From: Mycoplasmataceae bacterium
GTDB lineage: Bacteria; Bacillota_I; Bacilli_A; Mycoplasmatales; Mycoplasmoidaceae
Reading direction: 5' to 3'
NCBI GenBank assembly: GCA_031265955.1
Contig: JAISBY010000010.1
Span: 434,001-498,000, forward strand
Length of the DNA stretch: 64,000 nucleotides
Part shown: positions 12,086 through 24,648 of the stretch, piece by piece
How positions within the stretch are numbered: the first letter of the stretch is position 1
Layout: every line of letters begins with the position of its first letter
Notes under the pieces: model-generated
What the model saw: the letters and a program-made list of their open reading frames with translations, nothing else
Database searches by the model: none
Told to the model about the DNA's origin: nothing
Position numbers and translations under genes: made by a program

Positions 12086-13468
12086 TTAGTGCCTTTTCGA
12101 TTTCTTAAATTTCTTATATTTTGAATCCCTAATATTCTTAGCGATTAATTGTTGCTTAATTTTCTTTTCAATGAATTCATGACGTTTATGTTGCTTAATT
12201 TTATGAATTTGATTACGGATTTTCTTTTTGTAACCAGGACGAACTTTTTGTGAGTTTGTCCCAATAATCATTTGAATCTTACGGTTAGTTTCATCGTCCA
12301 GTCGTTGTTTATGTTGTACGCGTAATTTAAGAGGTTTGTTTATTAATGCACCTTCTTTATCTAGGAATAAATAATTTCATTGAATTTGTTTACGTGTTAA
12401 TCTAATAATACGGTTATCAATCCCGTTTTCATAGATGGTATAGGCAATTCCTTTAGCACCAGCTCTTCCAGTTCTACCAATGCGGTGCATATACCAAATA
12501 TCATCTTCTGGTAAACCGTATGAAATTACGACATCCGCTCCATTAATGTCCAAACCACGTGCCGCTAGATCTGTGGCAACTAAATATTGATAATTACCTT
12601 TATTTAAATCACGATAAATGTTTTTCCTTTGTCGGGTTGATAAATCTTTATGTAATAAAGCTACATTAATATTACGATTTAATAATTTTTCATAAAGGTC
12701 ATTAGCAATATTTTTAGTGTTGGCAAAGATAATGCACATATACGGACTAATGTTTTTTAATAGTCCACATAATGTACCAAACATATCATGCGTATTACTA
12801 CTATAAACTAAGTTGTGGGTAATGGATTCGTTAGACCAAATCGATTGACTAGTCGTAATCACTTTAGTATTGCCTAAATAATGACGCAAGTGTTGCGCTA
12901 ATGAATAATGTGTGGTGGCACTACAAGCAATTTTTTGTAAGTTAGATGAATTGACTAATTGGAAGATTTCATTTACTTGTTTATTGAACCCCATATCAAT
13001 CAACATATCGGTTTCATCAAGCACTAACATATTAATATTGCGATTAATGGTGCGATTCTTAATTAAATCAAGTACACGTGTAACCGTACCCACAATAATT
13101 TGCGGTGGATTGGACTTAATGGATTGAATTTGTTGATTGATATCTTGATTACCAATAAGCAGTGTGGTTCGCAATTCTGGTTTGTACGATTTGAATTCTA
13201 ACAACTTGCTAGCTACCTGTCTGGCTAATTCTTTTGTCGGGAGTACAATCACACCCTGAATACGTTTTTCGTCAAAATTCAAGCGGTTTAAAAGTGGCAA
13301 CAAATAACAAAGTGTTTTACCAGTGCCTGTTTGGGAAGTAATAATTAAACTCCTACCGCTTAATGCATATGGGAGCGCGCTTTCTTGAATTTTAGTAAGC
13401 TCGCTCAAACGCATTTGTGTTAAGGCATTTATAATCCAATAATGTAAAGATAAATTTTTAAATAGCAC
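12086..13468 (-). CDS. DEAD-box RNA helicase (CshA/DeaD type, DETD variant)
   Basis: 460 residues. The motifs are in order: Q-motif region (LTKIQESALPYAL), Walker A SQTGTGKT, motif Ia LPTKELARQV, motif II DETD instead of DEAD, motif III SAT, and motif VI HRIGRTGRAG. A basic tail of about 60 residues (rich in KKIRNQ, KKFKKSKRH) probably binds RNA. The start is GTG at 13468 with a weak AGG; no in-frame ATG lies upstream. UGA at 12377 is Trp and joins core and tail. The start is only 14 bp from the -10 box of the divergent surface operon leader. Expected roles are ribosome assembly or mRNA decay. Confidence 0.93.
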
Positions 13469-13509
13469 CTATAAATAATACTATAATACTTTTGTAATGA
13501 CAAGCACCG

Positions 13510-13545
<36 letters not shown>

Positions 13546-13568
13546 AGTTGTCACTGTAGTTTTGGCAT

Positions 13569-13604
13569 AAAGCAAAAGAGTCCTAAAGACCTTTTGCTTT
13601 TTTT
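13569..13604 (+). terminator. Intrinsic terminator inside surface-operon leader 1
   Basis: AAAGCAAAAG (13569-13578) pairs with CTTTTGCTTT (13591-13600); after a bulged A, GTC and GAC extend the stem, and a run of T follows to 13604. It is upstream of the gene at 13647, so it can act as an attenuator. Confidence 0.85.
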
Positions 13605-13646
13605 ATTGTAGTTTGTCAATAAAACGAAAAGGAAAAAGAGAAAGAA

Positions 13647-14840
13647 ATGAAAATATATAAAACATTATTACCAATCATAGTCGGCATTGGTTTACCAGCA
13701 ATTGTTGTACCGACAACATTATCTGTAGCGTTAAATCAAAAAACACAATTATCGGCAGTAGATATTACTACTGTCATTCCTAATAATGCTAATATTGGTG
13801 TTTTTACTTCACAGCCAACTGCTAACGAAGTAATAGCAAGGTTAAAACAAAATTACTCAACCCTTTATGATAATCAAATACAATGTTCTAGTCCGACTAC
13901 AACATCTGCAACAATTACACCAGTAACTGGTTCAGACATTTATTCAGGTACTACTAATGTAGTTTTTAATATGACACCAACTAGTACTAATTCACTATTA
14001 AGTTTTTTTGGGTTATCCTTAAGTGGTGGAAGTTACGATGTAACAACTAATCAAAATTGATTACCAACATCTACTCCTTCATTTGAAGAGTTATTAAGTA
14101 AATTATCTGGTTTAACTGTTTCAGGAACTAGTATCAATTTAAATCAGCTTGAAATAAAAACTGGTACAGTTACCAATTGAGTTTCAACAGATGATTGCTA
14201 CGAATTAACTATCGGGGCTAAAACCAATACTAATTTTTATAACAATACAACTGATCGCGTTGTACTTAAATTTAATAAATCTAGAACCATTGTTGATGGG
14301 ACATCAACTGGCAACTTTACTACCACCATTAGTGGATTGTCTAGTGTTCCCAAAGATGCCTCTGACGTGCAAGAATCATTGCGTCTAGCTAATTTATCAT
14401 TAGGTTGGTATAGCGGCATCTTTGGAAATAATAACACAGTTTGGTCTTGAACCAATCCAACCACACTATCACCAAATTTTAGTTTTATTGGTAATGAGAG
14501 TTACACTACTAAAACAGGAACTTATCAACAAACAATAAGTACTGTAAGTTTGACATTAACTCTAAGAGGAATTGCTTTAGATACTCTAATTACTAAAACT
14601 AATCCAACATCCAACACTTATCTGGCATACGATTTTAAGCCAGTTGAATTAGACATAAAATATGCTTGTGAACAAGGCGGCTGTGATGGCGCAGGACCAT
14701 TCAGTTTTTCTTGAAGTGAAATTTCTATTAGCATAGCATATGTTGATGGTTCCAAAACCGGAACCGCTACACTAACAGCAACTCAATATGCTGTTAGTTA
14801 TCAAGGTTCAGTATCTTTAACATTCAATTGAGCTAACTAA
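13647..14840 (+). CDS. Secreted surface protein, first gene of CA-leader operon 1
   Basis: 397 residues starting with a signal peptide of about 30 residues (MKIYKTLLPIIVGIGLPAIVV...). The frame reads through several UGA codons as Trp. The mature part is rich in Thr, Ser and Asn and holds two similar units: one begins NANIGVFTSQPTANEV, the other includes INLNQLEIKTGTVTNW; each continues to a segment like TITPxxxSxxYSGTTNVVF. The same units recur in the first genes of operons 2 and 3 and in the adhesin N-termini. No anchor or catalytic motif is seen, so a structural, Ig-like beta protein is my inference. AG-rich sequence before ATG 13647 serves as ribosome binding site. Confidence 0.8.
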
Positions 14841-14854
14841 GTTTAATTGCATTA

Positions 14855-15835
14855 ATGAAAATGCCTTGACATTGTTGGCACAAAAAAGTTAATTGTCTCT
14901 GAATAATTTTTCCTTTAGCAGTTACTAATGCAACATTAATTAGTTGTTCAAAAAATGAAGAAATTAGTTTAACTTCCACAAACAACACATTGGTTTCTGG
15001 AATGGCTGAATATTCTAAAACTACAATTAATGTTAAAAGTAAAGACAAAATAAATAATTTAAATTGAAGCAGCTCCATTAGTAGTGACTTACCACAAATA
15101 AATGATTGAACTAAATATTTAACAATTTCTTCTCAAGATGATAATCACTGCACGATTCAATTTGTTGATTCACCAGAAGATTTTAGTGATTTTCATTTAT
15201 TTGTAAAAATAATTATTTCAAATCAAAGACAATCTAATCAACTTACAATTTTAGTAAAACAAGGCGAACCATTAGATAGCTTATTTGCTTATAAAACATT
15301 TGATTTTGCAAATATTGGTATTCCGACAGAAAGATTTTTTGCACGTAGCGCATTTGCTTTTAATCTCAATACTCCTAACGATATTACTGTTAGTGATTTA
15401 ATAACACCAACATGAGGCCCTGGTAACACTAGCATGACTTACACTAGCGATATATCTAAATACTTTGACACAACAACCTTTAATGTTAATTTACGAGGAA
15501 ACGATAGTGTAATGTTCTCATTAAGTAAAATCATTCCACCGAATTTTCATGATTTTACTAATTTAGATTGAACGCAATGTGTCCCATTACCATTAAATAA
15601 AGATGACTGAACCTCCAATGATTGGTTAGATTTACAGTTTGATTTTGAAGCTAATTTCAGATACTTTATTCCAGGTTGAACCGATGGTTTTGATAATTAC
15701 TTTCAGCAGATTCATTGAGATCATATCCAGATTGACAATATAGACTCTTCTGCCCGTAACTTAACGTTAAAAGGAGATGGAATTAATTATTACACGGATG
15801 ATTTATTAACCTTTACAGGAGTGGAATTTAAATAA
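14855..15835 (+). CDS. Surface lipoprotein-like partner, second gene of operon 1
   Basis: 326 residues, open only when its many UGA codons are read as Trp (for example at 14867, 14897 and 15065). A short hydrophobic stretch after residue 15 ends in a lipobox-like LISC followed by Ser-Lys-Asn, which suggests lipid anchoring; the preceding N-terminus (MKMPWHCWHKK) is atypical. The body is beta-rich and ends LLTFTGVEFK, comparable with the ends of the second genes of operon 2 (IVFTNIAWDN) and operon 3 (ITFTNVSWGS). Those two are anchored by an N-terminal membrane segment. So gene 2 of each operon is a membrane-attached protein of about 325 residues. Its function is unknown. Confidence 0.72.
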
Positions 15836-15836
15836 T

Positions 15837-17489
15837 ATGAAAGCAAAACATTCGCTAATCAGAAAAATTTTAATTACTAGTACAGTACCGTCTGTTGTGT
15901 TTCCTTTCATTAATTATGTTACTGAAAATAAAGAAACAAAAAAAATCTCAAATAAAATTTCCGCACCAGCCATTATTTCATTATCAGATGTGATATTACC
16001 TTCCTATACAAATCTTGGCAGCTTTGAATCATTACCTACAGCCGACACTATTTTAGCTACTTTAAATTCACAAAGTGATAGTTGATCCACTAAAGGTAAT
16101 TGGTTTCCTAATCAAGTACAGATCACTGGCATTACATCAAGTTCAGCGGTAGTCACGCCGATAAGTGATTCGCAAATTTATAGTGGTAACGTTTCATTAA
16201 CGTTTTCAATCAATTCATCGTTAGTTGATCTATCGAGTGTTTTAACTAATATCCAATTATCTACCGACGATGATAATCCATTTGTAAATACACCATCTAA
16301 AATTGAAATACTTAGCCGTATTAAAGAAAAAAATCCGTCAGTTAATCTTAATCAAATTGATGTTGATCTTAATACGATTTATTGGGATCAAACTAGAATC
16401 TTTGATTCCGCTTCAAACTATCGGGGCTCGTATAAAGTAAATATTAAAGCCAAGAATGGTTCTAATGTTTACAGTCAAAGTTCATTAGTAAGCACTTTTT
16501 ATATACAACAAAGAACTGATTTATCTAGCCTCATTCCAAAAAGCGTAACTCTTGGAAGATTTGCTAGTTCAAATGATAGGTTTAATGCTCTCCAACAAAA
16601 TAATATAGACCCAACCTTAATTACAAATTTTAACGCTACAACAAATCGAAATAACACAACTTCCACAATTTCAATAGTTTCGCTTGCTTCACCATACTAC
16701 TATGGTGAAATAATCATGAATTTCACCTATGATTCTACAGGTTTTACTAAAACATGACAAGAACTTAATCAAACTGAAGGGTGAGAAGGTTGAACAAGCG
16801 GAACAATGATTTTCTATTTAGTAGATCCCAACAACAATTATGTTGAGTTCATGGATAATAATTTTAATAGCAACAAAAATCCTGGATTAAATGGCAATAA
16901 CATAAAAATTGGTTCAACCATTGTAAATAATGGTACTACCTATACAATTATCGGAAGTGCTTACGGTAACGGAGATTGTGGCGGCTTAGGAAGCTCACAA
17001 GTTAATTCGACCTTGTCAGGTCAATTAACAATTCCTTCCACAATGCTTTATATATCCAGAAACTTTATAAGAGGACAGAAAAATATAACTCAACTAATAA
17101 TTCCTGCTGACTCACAATTAGAATCAATTGGTGAATGTTCTTTAATGGGATGCACCGGTATTCAAACATTAGATATCCCAGCAAGTGTAACCACTATTTT
17201 TTATGGTTTTTTCTCGCAATACAATTCAGATGTAGCAAGTACTACTACGCATATTTATTTTCGTTCTCCTAAAATGATTTATGCTCGAGACATTCAAAGT
17301 GAAAATTATTATATTTTTTATAGTCCTGGCTCTACAGCATATACCGATCATTTTATTAAAGGTACAAAAGGTACAAAAGATGGGATATTGTATGTACCAG
17401 CCAATTTAGTTGATACATATCGTACTAACTCTGATTGAATTGCTATGATAGCAGATGTTAATATGATTCAGCCTATTCCATCTGATTAA
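15837..17489 (+). CDS. Secreted adhesin candidate with BspA-like leucine-rich repeats, third gene of operon 1
   Basis: 550 residues. A signal-peptide-like N-terminus (to about 30) is followed by two to three copies of the island's shared unit (TNLGSFESLPTADTILATL; SVTLGRFASSNDRF) and then a C-terminal LRR_5-like part (about 400-500) with LTIPSTMLYISRNFI, SIGECSLMGCTGIQTLDI and so on. The ATG at 15837 lies 1 nt after the preceding stop, so it is translationally coupled. The C-terminal repeats match the protein ending at 938, which suggests that protein is the third gene of a similar operon. A surface role in binding host or protist material is inferred from BspA relatives. Confidence 0.8.
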
Positions 17490-17547
17490 TAAACCAGTCT
17501 CTTTAAAATAAACAATGCTATAATCTTCCCCGTAATGACAAGCACCG

Positions 17548-17595
<48 letters not shown>

Positions 17596-17618
17596 AGTTG
17601 TTACTGTAGTTTTGGCAT

Positions 17619-17653
17619 AAAGCAAAGAGCGTTAGAAGCCTTTTGCTTTTTTT
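17619..17653 (+). terminator. Terminator-like hairpin inside surface-operon leader 2
   Basis: AAAGCAAA (17619-17626) pairs with TTTGCTTT (17642-17649), with a T run to 17653. The upper stem is less regular than in copies 1 and 3 (one A fewer in the left arm), so it may terminate more weakly. Confidence 0.7.
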
Positions 17654-17692
17654 ATTGTAGTTTGTCAATAAAACGAAAAAGGGGATTAATTT

Positions 17693-18988
17693 ATGAGAGA
17701 ATGAAATAAAAGAAAAATAGGGACAATGATAGGAATTGCTGCTTCACCATTGGTAGCAAGCGCCGTCATAGCACCTGTTACTGCTTGAGCAATAAACTTA
17801 CAAAGTAATGCAATTACAAAAGTTGCTTTAAGTACGATTTTTTCCAACGATCAAGCGATCGGAACTTTTACTCATGTTCCTAACGACGAAGCGTTACTAG
17901 CACAAGCAAAAGTTACTCAGACTAATTTTCACAACGAAAGTACAGAATGGTACACAATTTCAACTGCAGCTTTAGTTTCAGGTAATACTTGAAGAATCAC
18001 ATTAACAGCTGGTGCTGATTGTCCATACTATACTGGTAATGTAAATTTAACATATGTATTAAATCCAACTACTGGTACTCATGATTTAAAATCATTTTTT
18101 AATAATGTTTCTAATAATTACAACTTAACTACCAATATTAGTGCTGGAAACACAGCTTATTACCCAACAACAACAGGTGACATTCCGACTAATCCCTTGT
18201 CCTTACTTAACAGCATGCATGATTCATCAAGTAATTCCATTAATTTAAATCAATTAACTGTTACATCAGCACCTGCTTTTAACAGCACAAGTGATTATTA
18301 TGAATTTACTGTTGCTCCAGTACAAAATTCATATTTTTATGATAATACTACCACTTCTTACACAATAAGCTTTGCCGTTGCAAGAACATTGGTTTCTCAT
18401 ACAAATATTACTAATTACACAAACAACGATTATTCTTACCGACCAACTGGTGGTTATGATGCCGATGCATTATGATATACATTAGGTTACAATAATACAC
18501 CAAATCCAGTCATCGCAAGTCTTGAAGCAGATAGTAATCTTTCTTGAACTGGTTTAGATTCTAATACACCTAATTTTACAGTCGCTGGTAATTCAACCTA
18601 CACCACTAAGACATATACATTGACTAGCAATGTTTATGTTGAAGCCAATTCACCTTATGAATTGTCAGTGCCTACCAAAACATTAACAGATTTGAGTGCA
18701 AAAATTACTGGTAAAGATACAACTAATAATGATTTTTTAAAGTTTCCCAACAGTCTGCCAACAATTGATGATATTAGATGAGCTATTACACAAGGCGGAA
18801 ATAATGGCAGTACTTTCTCAGATGCTGAGATCCTTCAATGGGCAGACATTGTTATAAGTAATATTGCAGATGGTGGTAACGGCACTGGCACAGCTACCAT
18901 TTCCGCAAAACCTGATGCTGACAATTATCATAATTTAAATTATGACCAAACTAAAACAGTAACTATATCTTTTACATATCCAAATTAA
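17693..18988 (+). CDS. Secreted surface protein, first gene of CA-leader operon 2
   Basis: 431 residues. A basic start (MREWNKRK) and a hydrophobic stretch ending near residue 35 (APVTAWA) form a signal peptide. The mature part has repeated units like QAIGTFTHVPNDEALLAQAK, INLNQLTVTSAPAFN and PYYTGNVNLTYVL, shared with the proteins starting at 13647 and 29430. UGA is Trp throughout. The segment from NFHNES to WYTI also resembles the N-terminal domain of the poly-C family downstream. AGGGG about 8 nt before the ATG is the ribosome binding site. No enzymatic motif is seen. Confidence 0.8.
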
Positions 18989-19012
18989 TAAATTTATTGC
19001 AAATAAATAGAA

Positions 19013-20014
19013 ATGGCGAGTCAAAATAAACATAAAAAAGTAATACTAATTATTTTAATAATCTCTGTCGCAGTCGCGTCAGCGGTTGGTGCTTTTTGTA
19101 TATGATGATTTCTTTTTAGGCCTAAACCTCAACCTTCTATTTTATTAGAAAGTAATCGCACCGTTATTATGCCGCAGGGTGATGAAAGTGAAAGAGCAGT
19201 ACAATTTAGCGCTACTTACACTAACATCTCAAACATCAACGACATTAATACTAATATCACATCACCAACGGTAACTTGAGAAAATTATTTTTATCCATTA
19301 ACTGGCGATAATTGAAGTACGACAAGAACACTGCAATTAAAAGAAGACATCACAACAGTTGACGACTTTAACGTTACTGTTACCATAAAATATAAAAACA
19401 TATCTTCTTCAAAAACAATTGAAGTAATAGATGGTTCGCCATTAATGGGTTTGTTTGATACAACTACTTTTAATTTTGGTGACTATGGTGCTCATGATTT
19501 CCCTCCGGGAAGTGGTAATATTTTAAGCTATGTCTTCGATGATAATAATAACCCTAAACTAAGTGAAGCTGGAATGACTAAAAATGACTTAAATTTAATT
19601 AGCCAAACCGAAAGTCAAAACGGTTGAATTTTTAATTGTCCAAATAAAGTTAATGATAAAGTTTATTATGGAACTATTGATTTAACTTATGATCTTTCAG
19701 TTAAACCAACATTGAACGAAGTTATTCCTAACGAATTTTTAGATCTAGGACAAGGTTCTACACCATATCATTGAAGTAATCCACCAACAATTGATGATAT
19801 CAAATGACGATTTGAACACAAGTACGATGCAGAAGATCCGACGCTTTGATACAATACCTATCGTCTCATTTTTTGAAACGAGAGTGATATTTTGGATATT
19901 CAATCACGAGATGCGACTAATCATGCAGTAACTGTAGAAGTGACATCAAATGGTGAAACATACTATAACAACACTTCAACAATTGTTTTTACTAATATTG
20001 CTTGGGATAATTAA
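19013..20014 (+). CDS. Membrane-anchored surface protein, second gene of operon 2
   Basis: 333 residues. A short basic cytoplasmic start (MASQNKHKK) precedes a single membrane segment (about 10-35, ending CIWWFLF), so the rest should be displayed outside. The ectodomain shares blocks with the protein at 30722: YFYPLTGDNWSTTRTLQLKED here against YFKPLTGDDWSVERTLTLKDD there. Paired second genes thus form a family. It ends IVFTNIAWDN and the next gene begins 1 nt after its stop. Likely a beta-rich, non-catalytic partner of the first and third genes; inference. Confidence 0.78.
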
Positions 20015-20015
20015 A

Positions 20016-21461
20016 ATGAAAAAGCTTGTTAAGATTTTGTCAGTTACCATGCCTACTATGACATGTTTTGCCATAGGCAATAATACTATCATTCCATCAA
20101 TCCTCCAACCTAGCAAAAAGCAAAATATTACAAAAGCGGATTTAAATGATCTATATGGTGCCAATGTTAATATTGGTAGTTTTGATCAAAAGCCTAATGG
20201 TGAAACGGTTTTATCAAGCGTCAAAATAGTTGAATCAGGTTTTCATAATGAAAGTCCTGTTTGATATGGCGTGGTAGTTAATGATGCTGTTGATGATACT
20301 GGAACTGCTATCATCACTCCTAATGACAAGTGCCCGTATTACACTACTGATGCTTGACAAGTAAATTGGACATTAAAAAATGATAAAATAGATTTGCGTT
20401 CAATCATTACCAGTGATTTATCGTCAACAATTGCAATAGATTTATGATCATTATCAGAAAAAGATGCAAAGAACACAATTCTGCAATTATTTAAAAATCA
20501 GTTTAATATTCCTAATTTAAACCAATTGATAGTTTCGTTTGATGTGACTAGTCAAACTTTTATAAATTCTTTGTACGCTCCACAATTAGGTTCGGTTTCT
20601 AACATAGTGATGACTGTACCAACAATGTTTGCTCCCGTGCCAGATTCTACTTTTTATACACAAGATTCAGTGATTCGGAATTTTAGTTTAAGCATTCAAA
20701 TTTTAGACGTTAATTATTCGGGTAACGTTTACAATTTCAACATTCCTCAAAATGGTACATATTTAATGGAAACATGAGGCGGCATGGGTGGCAGCAGAAT
20801 AATTAATGCCAACATTTCCGGAGGCGCTGGTGGCTATTCTTCAGGAATGAAACAATTTAATCAAGACGACTCAGTTGGTATTTATGTTGGTCAAAAACCA
20901 GATGACGGTTCTTTAACAGGAGGTTGAAACGGCGGTGGAAATGCTGGTGCTGATGGTAATGGAAGCGGTTATGGCGGGGGGGGTGCTACCGACATTAAAT
21001 TTGGTGGAACAGATTATACAAACAGAATTATTGTAGCAGGCGGAGGTGGAGGTGGAGGTTCATCGTGAGTTAGTGGCCACCAAAAAATGTATGGGACACC
21101 AGCTTGTGGAGGCGGTTTGGCTGGAGTCGGCGGCGGAACTGCTGGTGATACTGCTCGAATACCAAATAACAATGCTACGCAAACTGCAGGAACTCAAAAT
21201 GGTATTGGAGAAAATAATAGTCAATCTGGGTGAGGTGCTGGTGGAGGTGGTGGGTACCGAGGTGGAAAAACAGGGACACACACTTCTTGAACCGTCGAAA
21301 CAGGAGGAGGCGGAAGCGGATACATTAACAACCTTATCAATGCCTACACTATTGCTGGTAATGACTATTTGCACGACTGAACTATCACAACTGCTGGTGG
21401 TGGCGCCGTTGTTGGCAACAATGATAATGGGCATGCAAGAATTTATTGAATAGGAGAATAA
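20016..21461 (+). CDS. Surface protein with shared display domain and glycine-rich domain, third gene of operon 2
   Basis: 481 residues. After a signal peptide (to about 25) comes the display domain shared with the four poly-C paralogues downstream: LNDLYGANVNIGSFDQKPNG, NFHNE-like, and ITPNDKCPYYTT (residues about 40-130). The C-terminal 230 residues form a glycine-rich module with GGYSSG, GGGGATDIKFGGT and RIIVAGGGGG, the hallmark of the Gly_rich domain also seen in ALK/LTK receptors and many bacterial surface proteins. At the position of the poly-C tract of its paralogues it has an interrupted sequence (CTCCAACC), so it cannot slip and should always be expressed. UGA is Trp at many sites. 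Confidence 0.82.
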
Positions 21462-21465
21462 ATAT

Positions 21466-22982
21466 ATGAATTATAAAAACAATGTTTTAAAGAAAAATAT
21501 TGCTAAAGCATTGTGTTTTTCTACCGTTATTACACCGTCTTTTGCGATTGGTAGTGTAAACACTATTGTGCGTGACAATGTCATTATCCCCCCCCGATAG
21601 AAAATCAAAACAGCACAAAAGAAAATTTAAATGATCTATATGGACCCAACATTAGTATTGGTAGTTTTAGTCAAAAGCCCAATGCTGAAGCGATTTTATC
21701 AAGCGTCAAAACAATTGAACATGATTTTCATAATGAAGCACTAGCTTGATATGATGTGGTAGTTAATGATGCTGTTGATGGCGTTGGGACTGCAGTTATC
21801 ACTCCTAATGACAAGTGCCCGTATTACACTACTGATGCCTGAGAAGTAAATTGGACATTAACAAACCAACGTATTTCAATTAATAATTTTTTTGATGGGG
21901 CACCAACGGGTTATAACCTCTCAATGAATTACCACGATTTAGCAATTCTCGGTAATAATAATCAAAATGGGCATTATTATTGAAATAATGGAATTCCTGC
22001 CAATTGATTAACAGAAATTAAACAACAAATTGCTAATGTTAATTTTGATGGAACACCAATTAATTTTAATCAATTGCAATTCGCTGACCCAATTTATGAT
22101 TCGAATAATAATTCGTATACCACTCATGTAACGCCAGTACAGGGCAGCACATTTTACGCTAATACCAGTTCATTAGATTTGATTATTTATGATGATGTGT
22201 GGTTACCGATTTCCAGTGAAACAGATTGGGATAATATGCAAAGCCAAAGTAAATACTACTTAGTTAACAATATTACGCCGACCAATTCAAAAACCGACTT
22301 ATTCAATTTGGATGGTCGCCATAAAACTATTCAATGAAATAGTGGCAACTCAATAATTGAAAAAATATCATCGCTCAAAAATACTAATTTTATTTGGAAT
22401 GACAATAATACTTCAACACTTTCAAAAGTATTACTTAGAGGTGTTTCTCGAGCGGAAAATATTTCGGCAACAGGTTCGGTAAGTGGGACAACGGCCCAAA
22501 ATTGATCAGTTACTGGTTTGTTCGCTCCTATAAACGAGACACAAGTTATTAAGAATTGTATTTCAACGGTAAGTTTTGATGTTAATGGATTCCAAAGTGT
22601 TAATGAAAATTATTTTGGCGCTTTTCTTACAGTCTTTACTACAAACGCTAATTATGTTGATAACAACTATGAGAATATTTTAATTCTTTCTCCAAGTAAT
22701 TATGGCGGTTCCAATACTCGAAAAGGTTCTATATCATCATATTGTTTAAAAGGTGGTTCATATCAAAAAATTGTCAATTTTATTGGAGTAAAATTTGTTC
22801 AAGAAATAACCAACATGCCAGCATTTTATGACGATTCCAGTAATTCTGGTACCAAGGACTATACAAATTTAACGATAGCCAACGCTAAAAAGCAAACAAG
22901 TTATACCGGTTGAGATTTTACAGAAATATGAGCGATTGATGAAAATAATTCGTACCCTTATTTGTTAAATCCTTGAAAGTAA
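21466..22982 (+). pseudogene. Phase-variable adhesin with GLUG-like C-terminus, poly-C tract off (C8)
   Basis: ATG 21466 opens a signal peptide, then the run of eight C (21588-21595) shifts the frame into TAG at 21598-21600, giving about 44 residues. With nine C the frame joins a 505-residue protein: display domain (LYGPNISIGSFSQKP, TPNDKCPYYTT), a segment nearly identical to one in the gene at 25802 (FDGAPTGYNLSMNYHDLAI), and a C-terminus resembling GLUG-motif adhesins (DGRHKTI, and a closing WAIDENNSYPYLLNP). The long intact downstream frame argues for reversible switching rather than decay. It is 4 nt from the previous gene, so co-transcribed. Confidence 0.8.
21588..21595 (+). repeat. Poly-C tract (8), off state
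   Basis: Eight C in the signal-peptide/display-domain junction of the gene at 21466; nine would restore the frame. Confidence 0.95.
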
Positions 22983-23085
22983 TATCTAAATTAAACATTC
23001 CAATTGCTTCAGCACTTATCATGGTGTTGTTATGCAATATTTTTAAATAAACACAATATTTTATATGATAATACTTTCGCTAAAT

Positions 23086-24570
23086 ATGAGACATAAAAAT
23101 ATCGTCAAAGCATTAACTACTCCTATACTTCTTTCCCCATCTTTTACAATTGGTAGTGTAAACACTATTGTATGTGATAATGTCATTATCCCCCCCCCGA
23201 TAAAAGAGCAAAATATTTCTAAAGAAAATTTAAATGATTTATACGGACCCAACATTAGTATTGGTAGTTTTAGTCAAAAACCCAATAGTGAAGCTGTTTT
23301 ATCAAATGTCAAAACAACTGAACATGATTTTCACAATGAAGCACCGACTTGATATGGCGTGGTAGTTAATGATGCTGTTGATGGCGTCGGGACTGCAGTT
23401 ATCACTCCTAATGACAAGTGCCCGTATTACACTACTGATGCCTGAGAAGTAAATTGGACACTAATTGATAATAGAATTGATTTAAACACTGTATTTAGTG
23501 ACTTGATTATTCCGATAACTGAAAACATTTGAAACTTAACAGAAACTCAAGTAATAAATTTAGTGCAAACTGCTTTTAAATCGCAATTCCCTACATTATT
23601 TTGAAATCAAATTATTGTTTCACATATTGACTATACATCAAACGATATACTATACCAACAATTGGCAAACATCACATTTGCAGCTGTTAATGGGAGTAAT
23701 GTTTACATCAATCAATCTACCGTTAATTTTAATATTCCAGAGCTCACAGATGTACAATATTCGAATGATAACGGCATAACATGAAGTGACAAAATTCATA
23801 CCATTACCAATGAAATTGATGTTTCTTCATATGCTATGGACCGTCTTCAATTCACAACATATGGTATGAATGGCGAAAAAACAGTTATTGGTAGTTTACC
23901 TAATAACGCAAGAGTTTATATCAGATCCACATCATCAATTGTTTTTAATGGTAGTACGATTTTTTATTACGTCACAAGCGACATCGCTCCAATTGCATTA
24001 AAATTTTCGAACAATAAATCTTCCACAAATATTAATTGATTTAATAGCGGATTATTAACAGATTCTCAAACGATTCAAGTTGAAACCCTTGCAAAAACTT
24101 ATTACAAATCCAGTGGTAGTGATGGCTATTATCAAAATGTTATTTCTAAAGATTCAAATCAAACTGGTAGTTTACGATATTACATGGGATTTGCTGATAA
24201 TGGTGCTATGTATTCTGGTTACGGAACTTGAGGTAGCGGTTATTCATATGCTGCAAATACTTGATATTGAATGTCACAAAATACAAATAATTTTGTTGTT
24301 AAAATTGGTTCTTCTTCTGGAAGTGTTGTCGTAAATAAGACTTATTCAGGTACGCCAGGAAATGGGTATAACATTATCATCGGGCAATATTTGTCTGGTG
24401 AATTACAAGAAACAAAAATTTGAAAAAATAGTACATTAGTTCGAGATTTTATTCCAACAGTAACACGAGAAACTTCTTCCACGAATCTTTATGGCTGTTA
24501 TTATGATCTTGTTAATAATGAATATTATTATTCGGATGGTTCTAATCAATTTACCGAGTGAGTAATATAA
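23086..24570 (+). CDS. Phase-variable adhesin with LamG/concanavalin-like C-terminus, poly-C tract on (C9)
   Basis: 494 residues. The start at 23086 (MRHKNIVKAL) is chosen because it aligns with the starts of the paralogues at 24649 and 25802; an in-frame ATG also exists at 23065. Nine C (23190-23198) keep the frame open. The shared display domain (LNDLYGPNISIGSFSQKP to ITPNDKCPYYTTDAWEV, about residues 45-130) precedes a C-terminal lectin-like module with YYMGFADNGAMYSGYG, KIGSSSGSVVVN and a closing RDFIPTVTRETSSTNLYGCY, the pattern of LamG-like domains that end in a D-F-I-P block. It has its own upstream AT-rich segment like those of the next two genes. It is the only in-frame member of the four poly-C genes. 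Confidence 0.8.
23190..23198 (+). repeat. Poly-C tract (9), on state
   Basis: Nine C keep the start and the display domain in one frame in the gene at 23086. Confidence 0.95.
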
Positions 24571-24648
24571 CTAAAATTGAAATTTATTTTTATCCTAATA
24601 ATTTGTTAATTAAACGTCAATATTTTTACGATAATAATTAAGTTAAAT

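Noticed and set aside
21046..21453. Alternative-frame proteins over the glycine-rich region
   Set aside because: Low-complexity GGN codons open all frames; the frame with the display domain is the real one.
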